Source of the DNA: Pacificimonas sp036351775
GTDB lineage: Bacteria; Pseudomonadota; Alphaproteobacteria; Sphingomonadales; Sphingomonadaceae
Direction: 5' to 3'
DNA: 64,000 nucleotides
NCBI GenBank assembly: GCA_036351775.1
Contig: JAZBPX010000023.1
Coordinates: forward strand, 62,001 to 126,000
In this document: positions 16,211 through 24,407 of the stretch, piece by piece
Layout: each line of letters starts with the position of its first letter
Position numbering within the stretch: the first letter of the stretch is position 1
Position numbers and translations under genes: made by a program
The notes under the pieces: generated by a model
What the model saw: only the letters and a program-made list of their open reading frames with translations
What the model was told of the DNA's origin: nothing
Databases searched by the model: none

Positions 16211-18384
16211 CTGACCTCCCCACCCGCGAGCAAATCCTCGCTTTCGTGAAGGAGAGTCCGCAGGAAGTCGGACGGCGGGAGATTGCGAAGGCGTTCGGCG
16301 TGCGCGGCGACCAGCGGCGCGATTTGCGGACGCTTCTCAATGAGATGGCCGATGACGGCGAGCTGGAGCTGGGACGCGGCAAGACCGTTCATGAGGGCGG
16401 CGGTCTGCCGCGCGTGACAGTCCTGCGCGTCGTCCTCATAGACGATGGGCGGCCCATCGCGGTGCCAGACAGCTGGGGTCATGATGACCCGCCGCCGCGT
16501 GTTCCGGTGCGGGAGCGGAAGGGCGGCCGGGCGCTTGGTGTCGGCGACCGCATTCTGGCGCGGATCGAGGAGACCGGGCGCGGTTACCGCGGCCACCTGA
16601 TGAAGCGTATCGGCACGGCGTCGGAGGCGATGATGGGCATCCTGCGGAAGGACGAGCGCGGCCACTTCCTGCAGCCCGTCGACAAGCGCCAGCGGAAGAC
16701 CTTCCCGGTTCATGACATTGGTGAGGCACGGGCGGGTGACCTCGTTCTGGCGCAGATCGACGGGCGCAAAGCGCGCGTGACGGAGCGGCTGGGCGATCCC
16801 TTTGCCCCGCGCTCGATTTCGCTGATCGCCATCCACGCCAAGGGCATCCCGCACGTCTTTCCGGACAAGGTTCTGGCGGCGGCGGACAAGAGCGCCGAAC
16901 AGTCGCTCGGCGATGACCGCGAGGATTTGCGGCACCTGCCGATCCTGACCATCGACCCGGAGGATGCGCGGGATCATGACGACGCGCTTTATGCAGCCCG
17001 GAACGAGAAGAAGGGCGGCTGGGACGCCGTCATCGCCATTGCCGATGTCAGCTTCTACGTTCGCGGTGGGACGCCGCTGGACGATGAAGCACGGAAGCGC
17101 GGCAATTCCGTCTACTTCCCGGACCGCGTGGTCCCCATGCTGCCCGAAGTCCTGTCCGCCGGGGCGTGCTCTCTTGTCGAGAAGGAGGACCGCGCCGCCC
17201 TCGTCTGCCACCTGCACATCGCGGAGGATGGCACGCTGTCGGACTGGCGCTTTACCCGCGCGGTCATCCGGGTGGCGGCGAACATCGCCTATGAGCAGGC
17301 GGCGGACTGGCCGGACATCGAACCCTTGTGGGAGGCATGGCGGGCGCTGTTCAAAGCGCGGCAGGCGCGCGAGCCGCTGGAACTCGATATCCCCGAACGC
17401 CGCGTCGAGCTGAACGCCGAGGGGCAGGTCGTGCGGATCGGCGTGCGGGAGCGGCTCGATGCCCACCGCCTTGTCGAGGATTACATGATCGCGGCGAACG
17501 TCGCGGCGGCGAAGGCGCTGGAAAAGAAACGCTCGCCCGTCGTCTACCGCGCGCATGAAACGCCGAGCGCTGAGAAGATCGACGCCCTGCGCGAATATCT
17601 GAAAACGCTCGGTGTGCCGTTATCGAAAGGGCAGGTTATCCGGCCCGCTTTGTTTACCCGGATGCTCGACGCGCTGACCGATCCGATCCTAAGGGAACAG
17701 GTCTCGACCGAGGTGCTTCGCAGTCAGACGCAGGCCTATTACACGCCGGAGCGGCTAGGCCATTTCGGTTTAAGCCTTGCGAGCTATGCCCACTTCACCT
17801 CGCCCATCCGGCGCTATTCGGACCTTCTGGTTCACCGTGCGCTGGTGCGGGCGTTCGATCTCGGTCCGGGCGGGCTGTCGGCAGCGGAAGAAGCCGCGGT
17901 CGAACAGACGAGCGAACATATCTCGAAGACCGAGCGGCGCGCGATGGAGGCGGAGCGCGACACGGCCGACCGCTACGTCGCGGCCTATCTGTCGGAGCGG
18001 GCGGGTGATGTGGTCCCGGCTCGGATCACAGGCGTCACCAAGCACGGCCTGTTCGCGACGGTCGACAATGTTGGCGGCGACGGCCTGCTGCCCATGCGAT
18101 CGCTCGGCGGCGAATATTGGAATTTCGACGAGACCGCGCGAACCATCACCGGCGAGCGGTCCGGGACGACCTTCAAGATCGGCCAGCGCCTCGACCTCAG
18201 AATGGCCGAGGCGAACCCGGTGACGGGCGGCCTGATCTTCGAGCTTCCCGACGGCGCGGGGTCGCCGGGCGCGGCTGGACCGGGCGGACGGCGCAAGAGC
18301 CCGCCGAAGGGCCGACGCAAGGGCGGCAAGGGCGGCAAGGGCGGTTCCAAGGCGGCTCGGCGCCAGAAACGCAGCAAGACGTAG
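16207..18384 (+). CDS. rnr: Ribonuclease R
   Basis: A 725-aa 3'-5' exoribonuclease that degrades structured RNA and takes part in rRNA/tmRNA quality control. Order of parts: N-terminal winged helix (REIAKAFGVRGDQRRDLRTLL, about 20-40), cold-shock OB domains (about 80-220), RNB catalytic domain with IDPEDARDHDDALYA (about 249-263), the HFTSPIRRYSDL motif near 530, an S1 domain (VVPARITGVTKHGLFATVD, about 605-625) and a Gly/Lys-rich basic tail (about 690-725). It starts inside the Doc stop codon (ATGA). Its last base begins a palindromic repeat, so the repeat could act in the 3' end of the transcript. Identity is secure. Confidence 0.95.
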   Translation: MTDLPTREQILAFVKESPQEVGRREIAKAFGVRGDQRRDLRTLLNEMADDGELELGRGKTVHEGGGLPRVTVLRVVLIDDGRPIAVPDSWGHDDPPPRVPVRERKGGRALGVGDRILARIEETGRGYRGHLMKRIGTASEAMMGILRKDERGHFLQPVDKRQRKTFPVHDIGEARAGDLVLAQIDGRKARVTERLGDPFAPRSISLIAIHAKGIPHVFPDKVLAAADKSAEQSLGDDREDLRHLPILTIDPEDARDHDDALYAARNEKKGGWDAVIAIADVSFYVRGGTPLDDEARKRGNSVYFPDRVVPMLPEVLSAGACSLVEKEDRAALVCHLHIAEDGTLSDWRFTRAVIRVAANIAYEQAADWPDIEPLWEAWRALFKARQAREPLELDIPERRVELNAEGQVVRIGVRERLDAHRLVEDYMIAANVAAAKALEKKRSPVVYRAHETPSAEKIDALREYLKTLGVPLSKGQVIRPALFTRMLDALTDPILREQVSTEVLRSQTQAYYTPERLGHFGLSLASYAHFTSPIRRYSDLLVHRALVRAFDLGPGGLSAAEEAAVEQTSEHISKTERRAMEAERDTADRYVAAYLSERAGDVVPARITGVTKHGLFATVDNVGGDGLLPMRSLGGEYWNFDETARTITGERSGTTFKIGQRLDLRMAEANPVTGGLIFELPDGAGSPGAAGPGGRRKSPPKGRRKGGKGGKGGSKAARRQKRSKT

Positions 18385-18467
18385 TCATCCCTACGCAGGC
18401 AGGGATCCATGGGCCGACGCGGCGTCTCGGTTCAGCGGCTGGTCCGTGGATTCCCGCATTCGCGGGA
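18384..18467. repeat. Paired palindromic repeat R1 (right end truncated by the IS remnant)
   Basis: Begins at the last base of the rnr stop with GTCATCCCTACGCAGGCAGG and returns as TGGATTCCCGCATTCGCGGGA (written here as arms around 18447-18467). The expected closing ATGAC is missing because IS-derived sequence starts there. Adding those five bases gives 89 bp, the size of R2 and R9. Confidence 0.8.
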
Positions 18468-18905
18468 CATTGCGCTGGCGGTAGATTTTCCGGTCGTGCT
18501 CGATCTGGACCTTGCGGTTGGCCTTCGAGGGGATGACGGGGGTGGTGCCGCGCTCGATCAACCATAAGCGCAAGGCATTGCTGTCATAGCCTTTGTCCGC
18601 AACCAGATAAACTGACGGCGGGACGGCGTTGATGGTCTGTATGGCGACCTTGGCATCGTGCGTGTTGCCGGGTGTCGGGAGCAGGATGCGGGGGCGGCCC
18701 ACCGCCGGAACCGGTTGTAGAGCGTCTTCTTCGGTCCGTAGACCTGTTCCGGGCAGTCGCTCCAGCGACCGCCGCTCTTCAAAGCATGGACGATCCCCGA
18801 TAGCACGCGGCGGTCATCGACCCTCGGCATGCCGCGCGTGTCGGTCGGCAAGAGCGGCTCGATCCGCGACCATTGCTCGTCCGAACACCAGAAAAAATCA
18901 GCCAT
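18467..18905 (-). pseudogene. IS5-family transposase, internally deleted and frameshifted
   Basis: The N-terminal part starts at ATG 18905 behind AGGAGG and reads FFWCSDEQWSRIEPLLP ... GRWSDCPEQVYGPKKTLYNRFRRW, the DUF4096 N-terminus of IS5 transposases. At about 18702 it jumps, in another frame, to GRPRILLPTPGNTHDAK ... VADKGYDSNALRLWL ... IPSKANRKV, the DDE domain end. The region carrying the first catalytic Asp is absent, and the C-terminus after IYRQRNV is replaced by unrelated sequence. It is non-functional. Confidence 0.85.
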
Positions 18906-18980
18906 CAACCTGCCTCCTCGCTGGAGACAGGTGAATCCCATCCTGAAGCTGCTGTGGATCCCGTTTATGGGTCCGGACCC
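18467..18980 (-). mobile_element. IS5-type insertion sequence remnant (copy 1)
   Basis: A decayed IS5-family element of the two-frame type. The left end is a terminal repeat read on the minus strand from 18980 as GGGTCCGGACCCATAAA. It resembles the end of copy 2 (GGGTCCAAACTCATTAG at 53662). The other end is lost, replaced by repeat R1. About 180 bases (18467-18646) are nearly identical to copy 2 at 53795-53974. Internally the middle of the transposase is deleted (junction near 18702). The element cannot move by itself. Confidence 0.75.
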
Positions 18981-19006
18981 TAATCCCGAGAGTGTTCCCC
19001 GATATA

Positions 19007-19095
19007 GTCATTCCTGCGAAGGCAAGAATCCATGAATTTCCGGTTCGCGTCAGATGGCTCGTCGGCCCGTGGATCCCTGCCTTCGCAGGGATGAC
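19007..19095. repeat. Paired palindromic repeat R2 (89 bp)
   Basis: Starts GTCATTCCTGCGAAGGC and ends GCCTTCGCAGGGATGAC. Each half is itself a small palindrome, and the halves are inverted relative to each other. The spacer is not random: read in reverse, its GGGCCGACG stretch matches that of R1, showing common descent of the whole unit. Confidence 0.85.
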
Positions 19096-19112
19096 TAGGG
19101 TCCGGACCCTAG
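19095..19112. repeat. 18-bp perfect palindrome, probable solitary IS end
   Basis: CTAGGGTCCGGACCCTAG is a perfect palindrome. Its core TAGGGTCCGGACCC equals the outer end of the IS remnant (minus strand from 18982). It lies immediately after R2 and 25 bases before the atpC stop. It is most simply read as a leftover IS terminus. Confidence 0.55.
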
Positions 19113-19136
19113 AAAGTCCCGGTGACCCGCCCCGCC

Positions 19137-19538
19137 CTAGTTGCTGGCGACGTCGCGCTTGGCCTTGAGGGTGGCGAGGCGGCGTTCGGCGATGGTTTTC
19201 TCGCCGTCGGAGCCTGCCTTTTCGACCGCACGTTCGGCGGCGGTGATCTCTTCGGAGAGGGCATTCACGTCGATGTCGGCGACCGGCTCGGCGCGCTCGG
19301 CGAGGATGGTAAGGCCTTTCTCGTTCACTTCGGCAAAGCCGCCGTCGATGAAGATGCGTTCGGCCGGGCTGCTGGCCGTTTCATAGACCTCGATCGCGCC
19401 GGGGCGAATCGTGGAGAGAACGGGCGCGTGGGTCTCGAGGACGGCAAAATCGCCCTCCGTTCCCGGCACGACGACCTGATGGACCGTCGCGGACCGCAGC
19501 GCCTTTTCCGGCGAGACCAGTTCGAATTGCAGGGGCAT
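19137..19538 (-). CDS. atpC: ATP synthase F1 subunit epsilon
   Basis: 133 aa. The N-terminal beta-sandwich domain (residues about 1-85) contains LVSPEKALRSATVHQVVVPGTEGDFAVLETHAP-type sequence, diagnostic for epsilon. The C-terminal helical hairpin (about 90-133) is Ala/Glu/Lys-rich. It forms the central-stalk collar and can inhibit ATP hydrolysis. Last gene of the minus-strand atpHAGDC operon. It is separated from atpD by 191 bases that contain palindromic repeat R3, unusually long for a gap inside an F1 operon. Confidence 0.95.
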   Translation of the reverse strand: MPLQFELVSPEKALRSATVHQVVVPGTEGDFAVLETHAPVLSTIRPGAIEVYETASSPAERIFIDGGFAEVNEKGLTILAERAEPVADIDVNALSEEITAAERAVEKAGSDGEKTIAERRLATLKAKRDVASN

Positions 19539-19565
19539 GCCTTAAGTCCGCTTTCTTTCCAGTTC

Positions 19566-19668
19566 GTCATCCTGAACTTGTTTCAGGACCTCCTCGCGAG
19601 GTCCGCCTCGCCGCTGCCGACCGTCCGGCCTCCTCCGGCACGAGATCCTGAAACAAGTTCAGGATGAC
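19566..19668. repeat. Paired palindromic repeat R3 between atpD and atpC
   Basis: Outer arms of 23 bp are perfectly complementary (GTCATCCTGAACTTGTTTCA... at 19566-19588 against ...TGAAACAAGTTCAGGATGAC at 19646-19668). The spacer of about 57 bases holds another small inverted repeat. In the atp transcript it would fold as a stable hairpin 28 bases before the atpC start. Confidence 0.9.
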
Positions 19669-19729
19669 GGTCTTTTGTTGGCCGCTGACGCTTGGCTGCC
19701 CCTCCCCTGAAAAGGAGAGGCTAGTGAAA

Positions 19730-21193
19730 CTACGCCGCGTCGGCGGCCATCTTCTGCGCCTTTTCGCGCGCCTCGCCGATGCCGCCGACCATATAGAAGG
19801 CCGCCTCGGGCAGGTCGTCATGCTTGCCGTCGACGACTTCCTTGAAGGATTTGATCGTGTCCTCGAGATCGACGAACTTGCCGGGGATGTTGGTGAACAC
19901 CTCCGCGACATGGAAGGGCTGCGACAGGAACTTCTGGATCTTGCGCGCGCGGGCGACGACCAGCTTGTCCTCCTCCGACAGCTCATCCATGCCGAGAATG
20001 GCGATGATGTCCTGCAGCGACTTGTACTTCTGCAGGATTTCCTGAACGGCGCGGGCCGTCTCGTAATGCTCCTGGCCGACGACGCGCGGCTCAAGCACGC
20101 GGCTGGTGGAATCGAGCGGATCGACCGCCGGGTAGATGCCCAGCTCCGAAATCGCGCGGTTCAGCACGGTGGTCGCGTCAAGGTGAGCGAACGAGGTGGC
20201 GGGCGCGGGGTCGGTAAGGTCATCGGCGGGCACGTAAATGGCCTGCACGGACGTGATCGAGCCCTTGTTGGTGGAGGTAATGCGCTCCTGAAGGTTGCCC
20301 ATGTCTGTGGCCAGTGTCGGCTGGTAGCCCACGGCTGACGGGATGCGGCCGAGGAGCGCCGACACTTCCGAACCCGCCTGCGTGAAGCGGAAAATGTTGT
20401 CGACGAAGAACAGGACGTCCTGCCCCTCCTGATCGCGGAAATATTCGGCGATGGTCAGGCCCGACAGCGCGACGCGCGCGCGCGCGCCCGGCGGCTCGTT
20501 CATCTGGCCGTAGACGAGCGCCACCTTGGAGCCCTCGGAGATGGCATTGCCGTCGGCGTCCTTGGCAATGACGCCGGCATCGAGAAATTCGTAGTAGAGG
20601 TCGTTGCCCTCGCGCGTGCGCTCGCCGACACCGGCGAACACGGAGGTGCCGCCATGGCCCTTCGCGATGTTGTTGATCAGCTCCTGGATCAGGACGGTCT
20701 TGCCCACGCCCGCGCCGCCGAACAGGCCGATCTTGCCGCCTTTCGCGTAGGGCGCGAGCAGGTCGATGACCTTGATGCCGGTGACGAGGATCGAGTTGTC
20801 GGTCGACTGGTCGACGAACAGCGGCGCCTCGGCGTGGATCGGGGCGAACTTGGTCGCGCCGATGGGGCCGCGCTCGTCAATGGGCTCACCGACGACGTTC
20901 ATGATGCGGCCGAGCGTTTCCGGGCCGACCGGCATCTGGATCTGGGAGCCGGTGTCGGTCACTTCGGCGCCGCGCACCAGACCCTCGGTGGAGTCCATGG
21001 CGATGGTGCGGACCATATTCTCGCCAAGGTGCTGCGCGACCTCGAGAACGAGGCGCTTGTCGCCGTTGCGGGTCTCGAGCGCGGAGAGAATCTCCGGCAG
21101 TTCGGTGTCGAACTGAACGTCGACAACGGCGCCGATCACCTGGGCGATGCGGCCGATGTTGTTCGTGGTGGGCTGAGCTGCTGCGGTTGCCAT
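19730..21193 (-). CDS. atpD: ATP synthase F1 subunit beta
   Basis: The 487-aa catalytic subunit. The beta-barrel domain (about 10-85) is followed by the nucleotide-binding domain with Walker A GGAGVGKT near 160, the GERTREG loop near 195 and the catalytic glutamate in it. Walker B is ALSGLTIAEYFRD-VLFFVDNIFRF near 245-270. The C-terminal helical domain bears the DELSEEDK relative of the DELSEED lever. Length is normal. It is flanked by repeats on both sides (R4 upstream, R3 downstream). Confidence 0.97.
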   Translation of the reverse strand: MATAAAQPTTNNIGRIAQVIGAVVDVQFDTELPEILSALETRNGDKRLVLEVAQHLGENMVRTIAMDSTEGLVRGAEVTDTGSQIQMPVGPETLGRIMNVVGEPIDERGPIGATKFAPIHAEAPLFVDQSTDNSILVTGIKVIDLLAPYAKGGKIGLFGGAGVGKTVLIQELINNIAKGHGGTSVFAGVGERTREGNDLYYEFLDAGVIAKDADGNAISEGSKVALVYGQMNEPPGARARVALSGLTIAEYFRDQEGQDVLFFVDNIFRFTQAGSEVSALLGRIPSAVGYQPTLATDMGNLQERITSTNKGSITSVQAIYVPADDLTDPAPATSFAHLDATTVLNRAISELGIYPAVDPLDSTSRVLEPRVVGQEHYETARAVQEILQKYKSLQDIIAILGMDELSEEDKLVVARARKIQKFLSQPFHVAEVFTNIPGKFVDLEDTIKSFKEVVDGKHDDLPEAAFYMVGGIGEAREKAQKMAADAA

Positions 21194-21225
21194 GTCTCTC
21201 GTCCTCTTGCCTTCTTCTTAATGCC

Positions 21226-21303
21226 GTCACCCTGGACTTGTTTCAGGGTCCAGTGCCGCCGGCCAACACTTGTCGCTGGATGCTGAAACGAGTTCAGCAT
21301 GAC
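21226..21303. repeat. Paired palindromic repeat R4 between atpG and atpD
   Basis: Opens GTCACCCTGGACTTGTTTCA and closes TGAAACGAGTTCAGCATGAC; 78 bp. Same subtype as R3 (CTGAAC/TTTCAG core) but with several mismatches between the arms. It lies 32 bases before the atpD start in the direction of transcription. Confidence 0.85.
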
Positions 21304-21327
21304 GGAAGGGTGACGGAAGTTTCTTCC

Positions 21328-22203
21328 CTAGAGCGCCTCGGCGCCCGAAATGATTTCCACCAGCTCGGTCGTAATGACGGCCTGGCGGGTGCGGTTATAC
21401 TGGATGGTGAGGTCGTTGATGAGGTCGCCGGCGTTGCGCGTGGCGTTGTCCATCGCGGTCATGGAGGCTCCCTGTTCGGATGCAGCGTTTTCAAGGAGGC
21501 CCTTGAAGAGCTGAACCGCGATATTGCGCGGCAACAGTTCGTCGAGAATGGCATCCTCCGACGGTTCATATTCGACGGCGCTGTTCACACCCTCGCTGAC
21601 CTCGGCATCGCCGACGGGCGCGGGAATGATGCGCTGTTCAGTGGGGATCTGCGCGAGCGCGGACTTGAACTCGGAAAAGTAGAAGTTCGCCACATCAAAT
21701 TCGCCATTCTCAAAACGCGCGAGCAGGTCGTCGGCGACACCCTTCGCATAGTCGAAATGGACGTTCTTGATGTCGGCGAAGTCCTGGAAGTGGACGATGT
21801 CCTCAGGATGGCGGCGGCGGATGACCGCGCGGCCCTTCTTGCCCATCAGGTAGAATTTGACCGTCTTGCCGCGGCCGCGAAGCTCCTTGGCGGCGATCAG
21901 CGCCTTCTTGACGATATTCGCGTTGAACGCACCGGCAAGGCCGCGGTCGGACGTGGCGATGACGAGGAGATAATTCTCGTCCTTGCCGTTGCCCACGAGA
22001 AGCGGCGAGGCGGTATCCTTCGACACCGACTGGCCGAGGGACGCCATGACGGCCTCCATCTTTTCCGCATAGGGGCGCGCCGCCTCCGCCGCTTCCTGCG
22101 CACGGCGCAGTTTCGCAGCGGCGACCATCTTCTTCGCCTTGGTGATCTTCTGGGTCGATTTGACCGAGGAGATCCGGTTTTTCAGGGCCTTGAGGCTTGC
22201 CAT
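21328..22203 (-). CDS. atpG: ATP synthase F1 subunit gamma
   Basis: The 291-aa central rotor shaft. The N-terminal coiled-coil helix begins SLKALKNRISSVKSTQKITKAKKMVAAAKLRRAQ, the family signature. The matching C-terminal helix includes SEQGASMTAMDNATRNAGDLINDLTIQYNRTRQAVITTELVEIISGAEAL. Both ends are intact. It sits between atpA and atpD in the usual order, with repeat R5 on its upstream side and R4 on its downstream side. Confidence 0.97.
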   Translation of the reverse strand: MASLKALKNRISSVKSTQKITKAKKMVAAAKLRRAQEAAEAARPYAEKMEAVMASLGQSVSKDTASPLLVGNGKDENYLLVIATSDRGLAGAFNANIVKKALIAAKELRGRGKTVKFYLMGKKGRAVIRRRHPEDIVHFQDFADIKNVHFDYAKGVADDLLARFENGEFDVANFYFSEFKSALAQIPTEQRIIPAPVGDAEVSEGVNSAVEYEPSEDAILDELLPRNIAVQLFKGLLENAASEQGASMTAMDNATRNAGDLINDLTIQYNRTRQAVITTELVEIISGAEAL

Positions 22204-22214
22204 TCCACTCTTCC

Positions 22215-22302
22215 GTCATCCCGGCGAACGCCGGGATCCATCTCCAGAGGGCCGCCTTATGTCCACCAGTAGGAGGTGGACCCCGGCCTTCGCCGGGGTG
22301 AC
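22215..22302. repeat. Paired palindromic repeat R5 between atpA and atpG
   Basis: Begins GTCATCCCGGCGAACGCCGG and ends CCCCGGCCTTCGCCGGGGTGAC; 88 bp. Each half is a palindrome of the GTCATCCC(C)GCG type. It fills nearly the whole 111-base gap between atpA and atpG. Confidence 0.88.
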
Positions 22303-22314
22303 GACCATTGATTG

Positions 22315-23844
22315 TTACGCGAACGTGCGCGCGAATTCCTTCAGGATCGCGTGCAGCTTGTCCGCCACATCGTCCTCCAGCTTGCCCGTCGAACGGATCG
22401 ATTCGAGCACGTCCGCATGATTGGCGCGCATGTCCGTCAGGAACGCGCTTTCGAAGCGGGTCACGTCGGATGCGGGCACGCCGTCGAGATAGCCCTGCGT
22501 ACCGGAGAAGATCGAGACGACCTGCTCCTCCATCGGCATCGGCGAGAATTGCGGCTGCTTCAGCAGCTCCGTCAGGCGCTCACCGCGGGCCAGCAGCTTC
22601 TGCGTGGAGGCGTCGAGGTCGGAACCGAACTGCGCGAACGCGGCCATCTCGCGGTACTGGGCGAGGTCCAGCTTCATCGAGCCGGCAACCTTCTTCATCG
22701 CCTTCGTCTGCGCGGCGCCGCCGACACGGCTGACCGACAGGCCGACGTTAATGGCCGGGCGGATGCCCTGATAGAACAGGTCCGTCTCCAGGAAGATCTG
22801 GCCGTCGGTGATCGAGATGACGTTCGTCGGGATATAGGCCGACACGTCGCCCGCCTGCGTTTCGATGATCGGCAGCGCAGTCATGGAACCGGCGCCGTTC
22901 GCCTCGTTCATCTTCGCCGCGCGCTCGAGGAGGCGGGAGTGAAGATAGAACACGTCGCCCGGATAGGCTTCGCGGCCCGGCGGACGGCGCAGGAGCAGCG
23001 ACATCTGGCGGTAGGCCACGGCCTGCTTCGACAGATCATCATAGACGATCAGCGCGTGCATGCCGTTGTCGCGGAAATACTCCGCCATCGCGCAGCCGGT
23101 ATAGGGCGCGAGATATTGAAGCGGCGCAGGCTCCGACGCGGTCGCGGCGACGACGATGGAATATTCCATCGCGCCGTTCTCCTCGAGCGCGCGGACGAGC
23201 TGGGCGACGGTCGAACGCTTCTGGCCGATAGCGACGTACACGCAGTAGAGCTTTTTCGATTCGTCGTCCGAGGCGTTCACGGTCTTCTGGTTAATGATCG
23301 CATCGAGCGCGACGGCGGACTTGCCGGTCTGGCGGTCTCCGATAATCAGCTCGCGCTGGCCGCGGCCGATGGGGACGAGCGCGTCGACGGCCTTCAGGCC
23401 GGTCTGCATGGGCTCGTGAACCGACTTGCGCGGAATGATGCCCGGGGCCTTCACCTCGACGAGTTCGCGCGTGACATCGGTCAGCGGACCCTTGCCGTCG
23501 ATCGGATTGCCGAGGCCGTCCACGACGCGGCCGAGGAGGCCCTTGCCGACCGGAACATCGACGATCTCGCCGGTCCGGCGAACGGTGCCGCCCTCCTTGA
23601 TGCCCGTATCCGAGCCGAAGATGACGACGCCGACATTGTCGCTTTCAAGGTTCAGGGCCATGCCCTTCACGCCGCCCTCGAACTCGACCATCTCACCGGC
23701 CTGAACCTGGTCGAGGCCGTATACGCGGGCGATGCCGTCACCGACGGACAGCACTTCGCCGACCTCGGAGACCTGTGCCTCGGTGCCGAAATCGGCGATC
23801 TGCTGCTTGATGACGTCGGAAATCTCAGACGGGCGAATGTCCAT
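22315..23844 (-). CDS. atpA: ATP synthase F1 subunit alpha
   Basis: The 509-aa regulatory nucleotide-binding subunit. It begins MDIRPSEISDVIKQQI, typical of alphaproteobacterial AtpA. Walker A GDRQTGKS lies near 170, the SIRSTGKLEDD tail near the C-terminus, and the alpha-specific arginine-finger region (VGLSVSRVGGAAQTKAMK) near 365-385. It overlaps or abuts atpH by one base (23844), so the two are translated together. It is the only junction in the operon without a palindromic repeat. Confidence 0.97.
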   Translation of the reverse strand: MDIRPSEISDVIKQQIADFGTEAQVSEVGEVLSVGDGIARVYGLDQVQAGEMVEFEGGVKGMALNLESDNVGVVIFGSDTGIKEGGTVRRTGEIVDVPVGKGLLGRVVDGLGNPIDGKGPLTDVTRELVEVKAPGIIPRKSVHEPMQTGLKAVDALVPIGRGQRELIIGDRQTGKSAVALDAIINQKTVNASDDESKKLYCVYVAIGQKRSTVAQLVRALEENGAMEYSIVVAATASEPAPLQYLAPYTGCAMAEYFRDNGMHALIVYDDLSKQAVAYRQMSLLLRRPPGREAYPGDVFYLHSRLLERAAKMNEANGAGSMTALPIIETQAGDVSAYIPTNVISITDGQIFLETDLFYQGIRPAINVGLSVSRVGGAAQTKAMKKVAGSMKLDLAQYREMAAFAQFGSDLDASTQKLLARGERLTELLKQPQFSPMPMEEQVVSIFSGTQGYLDGVPASDVTRFESAFLTDMRANHADVLESIRSTGKLEDDVADKLHAILKEFARTFA

Positions 23845-24407
23845 TATGCTGCGCCTTTCATGGCCCGACCGATATTGTCGAGCTTGGTCTTCAGTGAGGA
23901 GTCGATGAGACGGCTGCCGACCTTAACGATCAGGCCGCCGAGAATGCCGGGATCGACGCGCGTGTCGAGCGCAACGTCTTGGTGATAACGCGCGCGGAGC
24001 ATCGTCTTGATCGCGCCGGCCTGATCGTCGCTCAGGTCATGCGCGGACGTGACTTCCGCCGTGATTTCGCCGCGCGCTGCCGCCGCGAGCTTCTGGTAGT
24101 TCGCGATGATCTCCGGCAGCGCCGCCAGGCGGCGGTTCTTGGTCAGAACGCCAAGGAAATTCTTGGTCAGCGGGTCGACCTTCAGCTTGTCGGCCACGGC
24201 GTTCATGCCGGCCGCCTGCTGGTCCTTGCCGAGAAGCGGCGAGCGGATGAGGCTGCGCAGATCGTCAGACTCGGCGAGCGCCGCCTTCAGCGACTTCAGG
24301 CTGTCCTCGACCGCGCCCTCGGCCTTCTTCTCTCTTGCAAGATCGAACAGGGCCGTCGCGTACCGGCCGCCAAGACCATGTACCATGCTGCCCGATTGCG
24401 CCGTCAT
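23844..24407 (-). CDS. atpH: ATP synthase F1 subunit delta
   Basis: The peripheral-stalk (OSCP) subunit joining F1 to the b subunits. From ATG 24407 it is 187 aa, the usual size. The N-terminal helical domain has GRYATALFDLAREKK; the C-terminal region contains DPGILGGLIVKVGSRLIDSSLKTKLDNI, the delta/OSCP signature. GTG 24416, three codons upstream, is an alternative start with GGAAA before it. It is the first F1 gene; the Fo genes (a, b, c) are not in the window, as usual in Alphaproteobacteria, where they form a separate locus. Confidence 0.93.
   Translation of the reverse strand: MTAQSGSMVHGLGGRYATALFDLAREKKAEGAVEDSLKSLKAALAESDDLRSLIRSPLLGKDQQAAGMNAVADKLKVDPLTKNFLGVLTKNRRLAALPEIIANYQKLAAAARGEITAEVTSAHDLSDDQAGAIKTMLRARYHQDVALDTRVDPGILGGLIVKVGSRLIDSSLKTKLDNIGRAMKGAA

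Noticed and set aside
18384..22302. CRISPR array
   Set aside because: Repeats are few, widely spaced, individually palindromic and different in length; no regular spacer units and no cas genes were seen.
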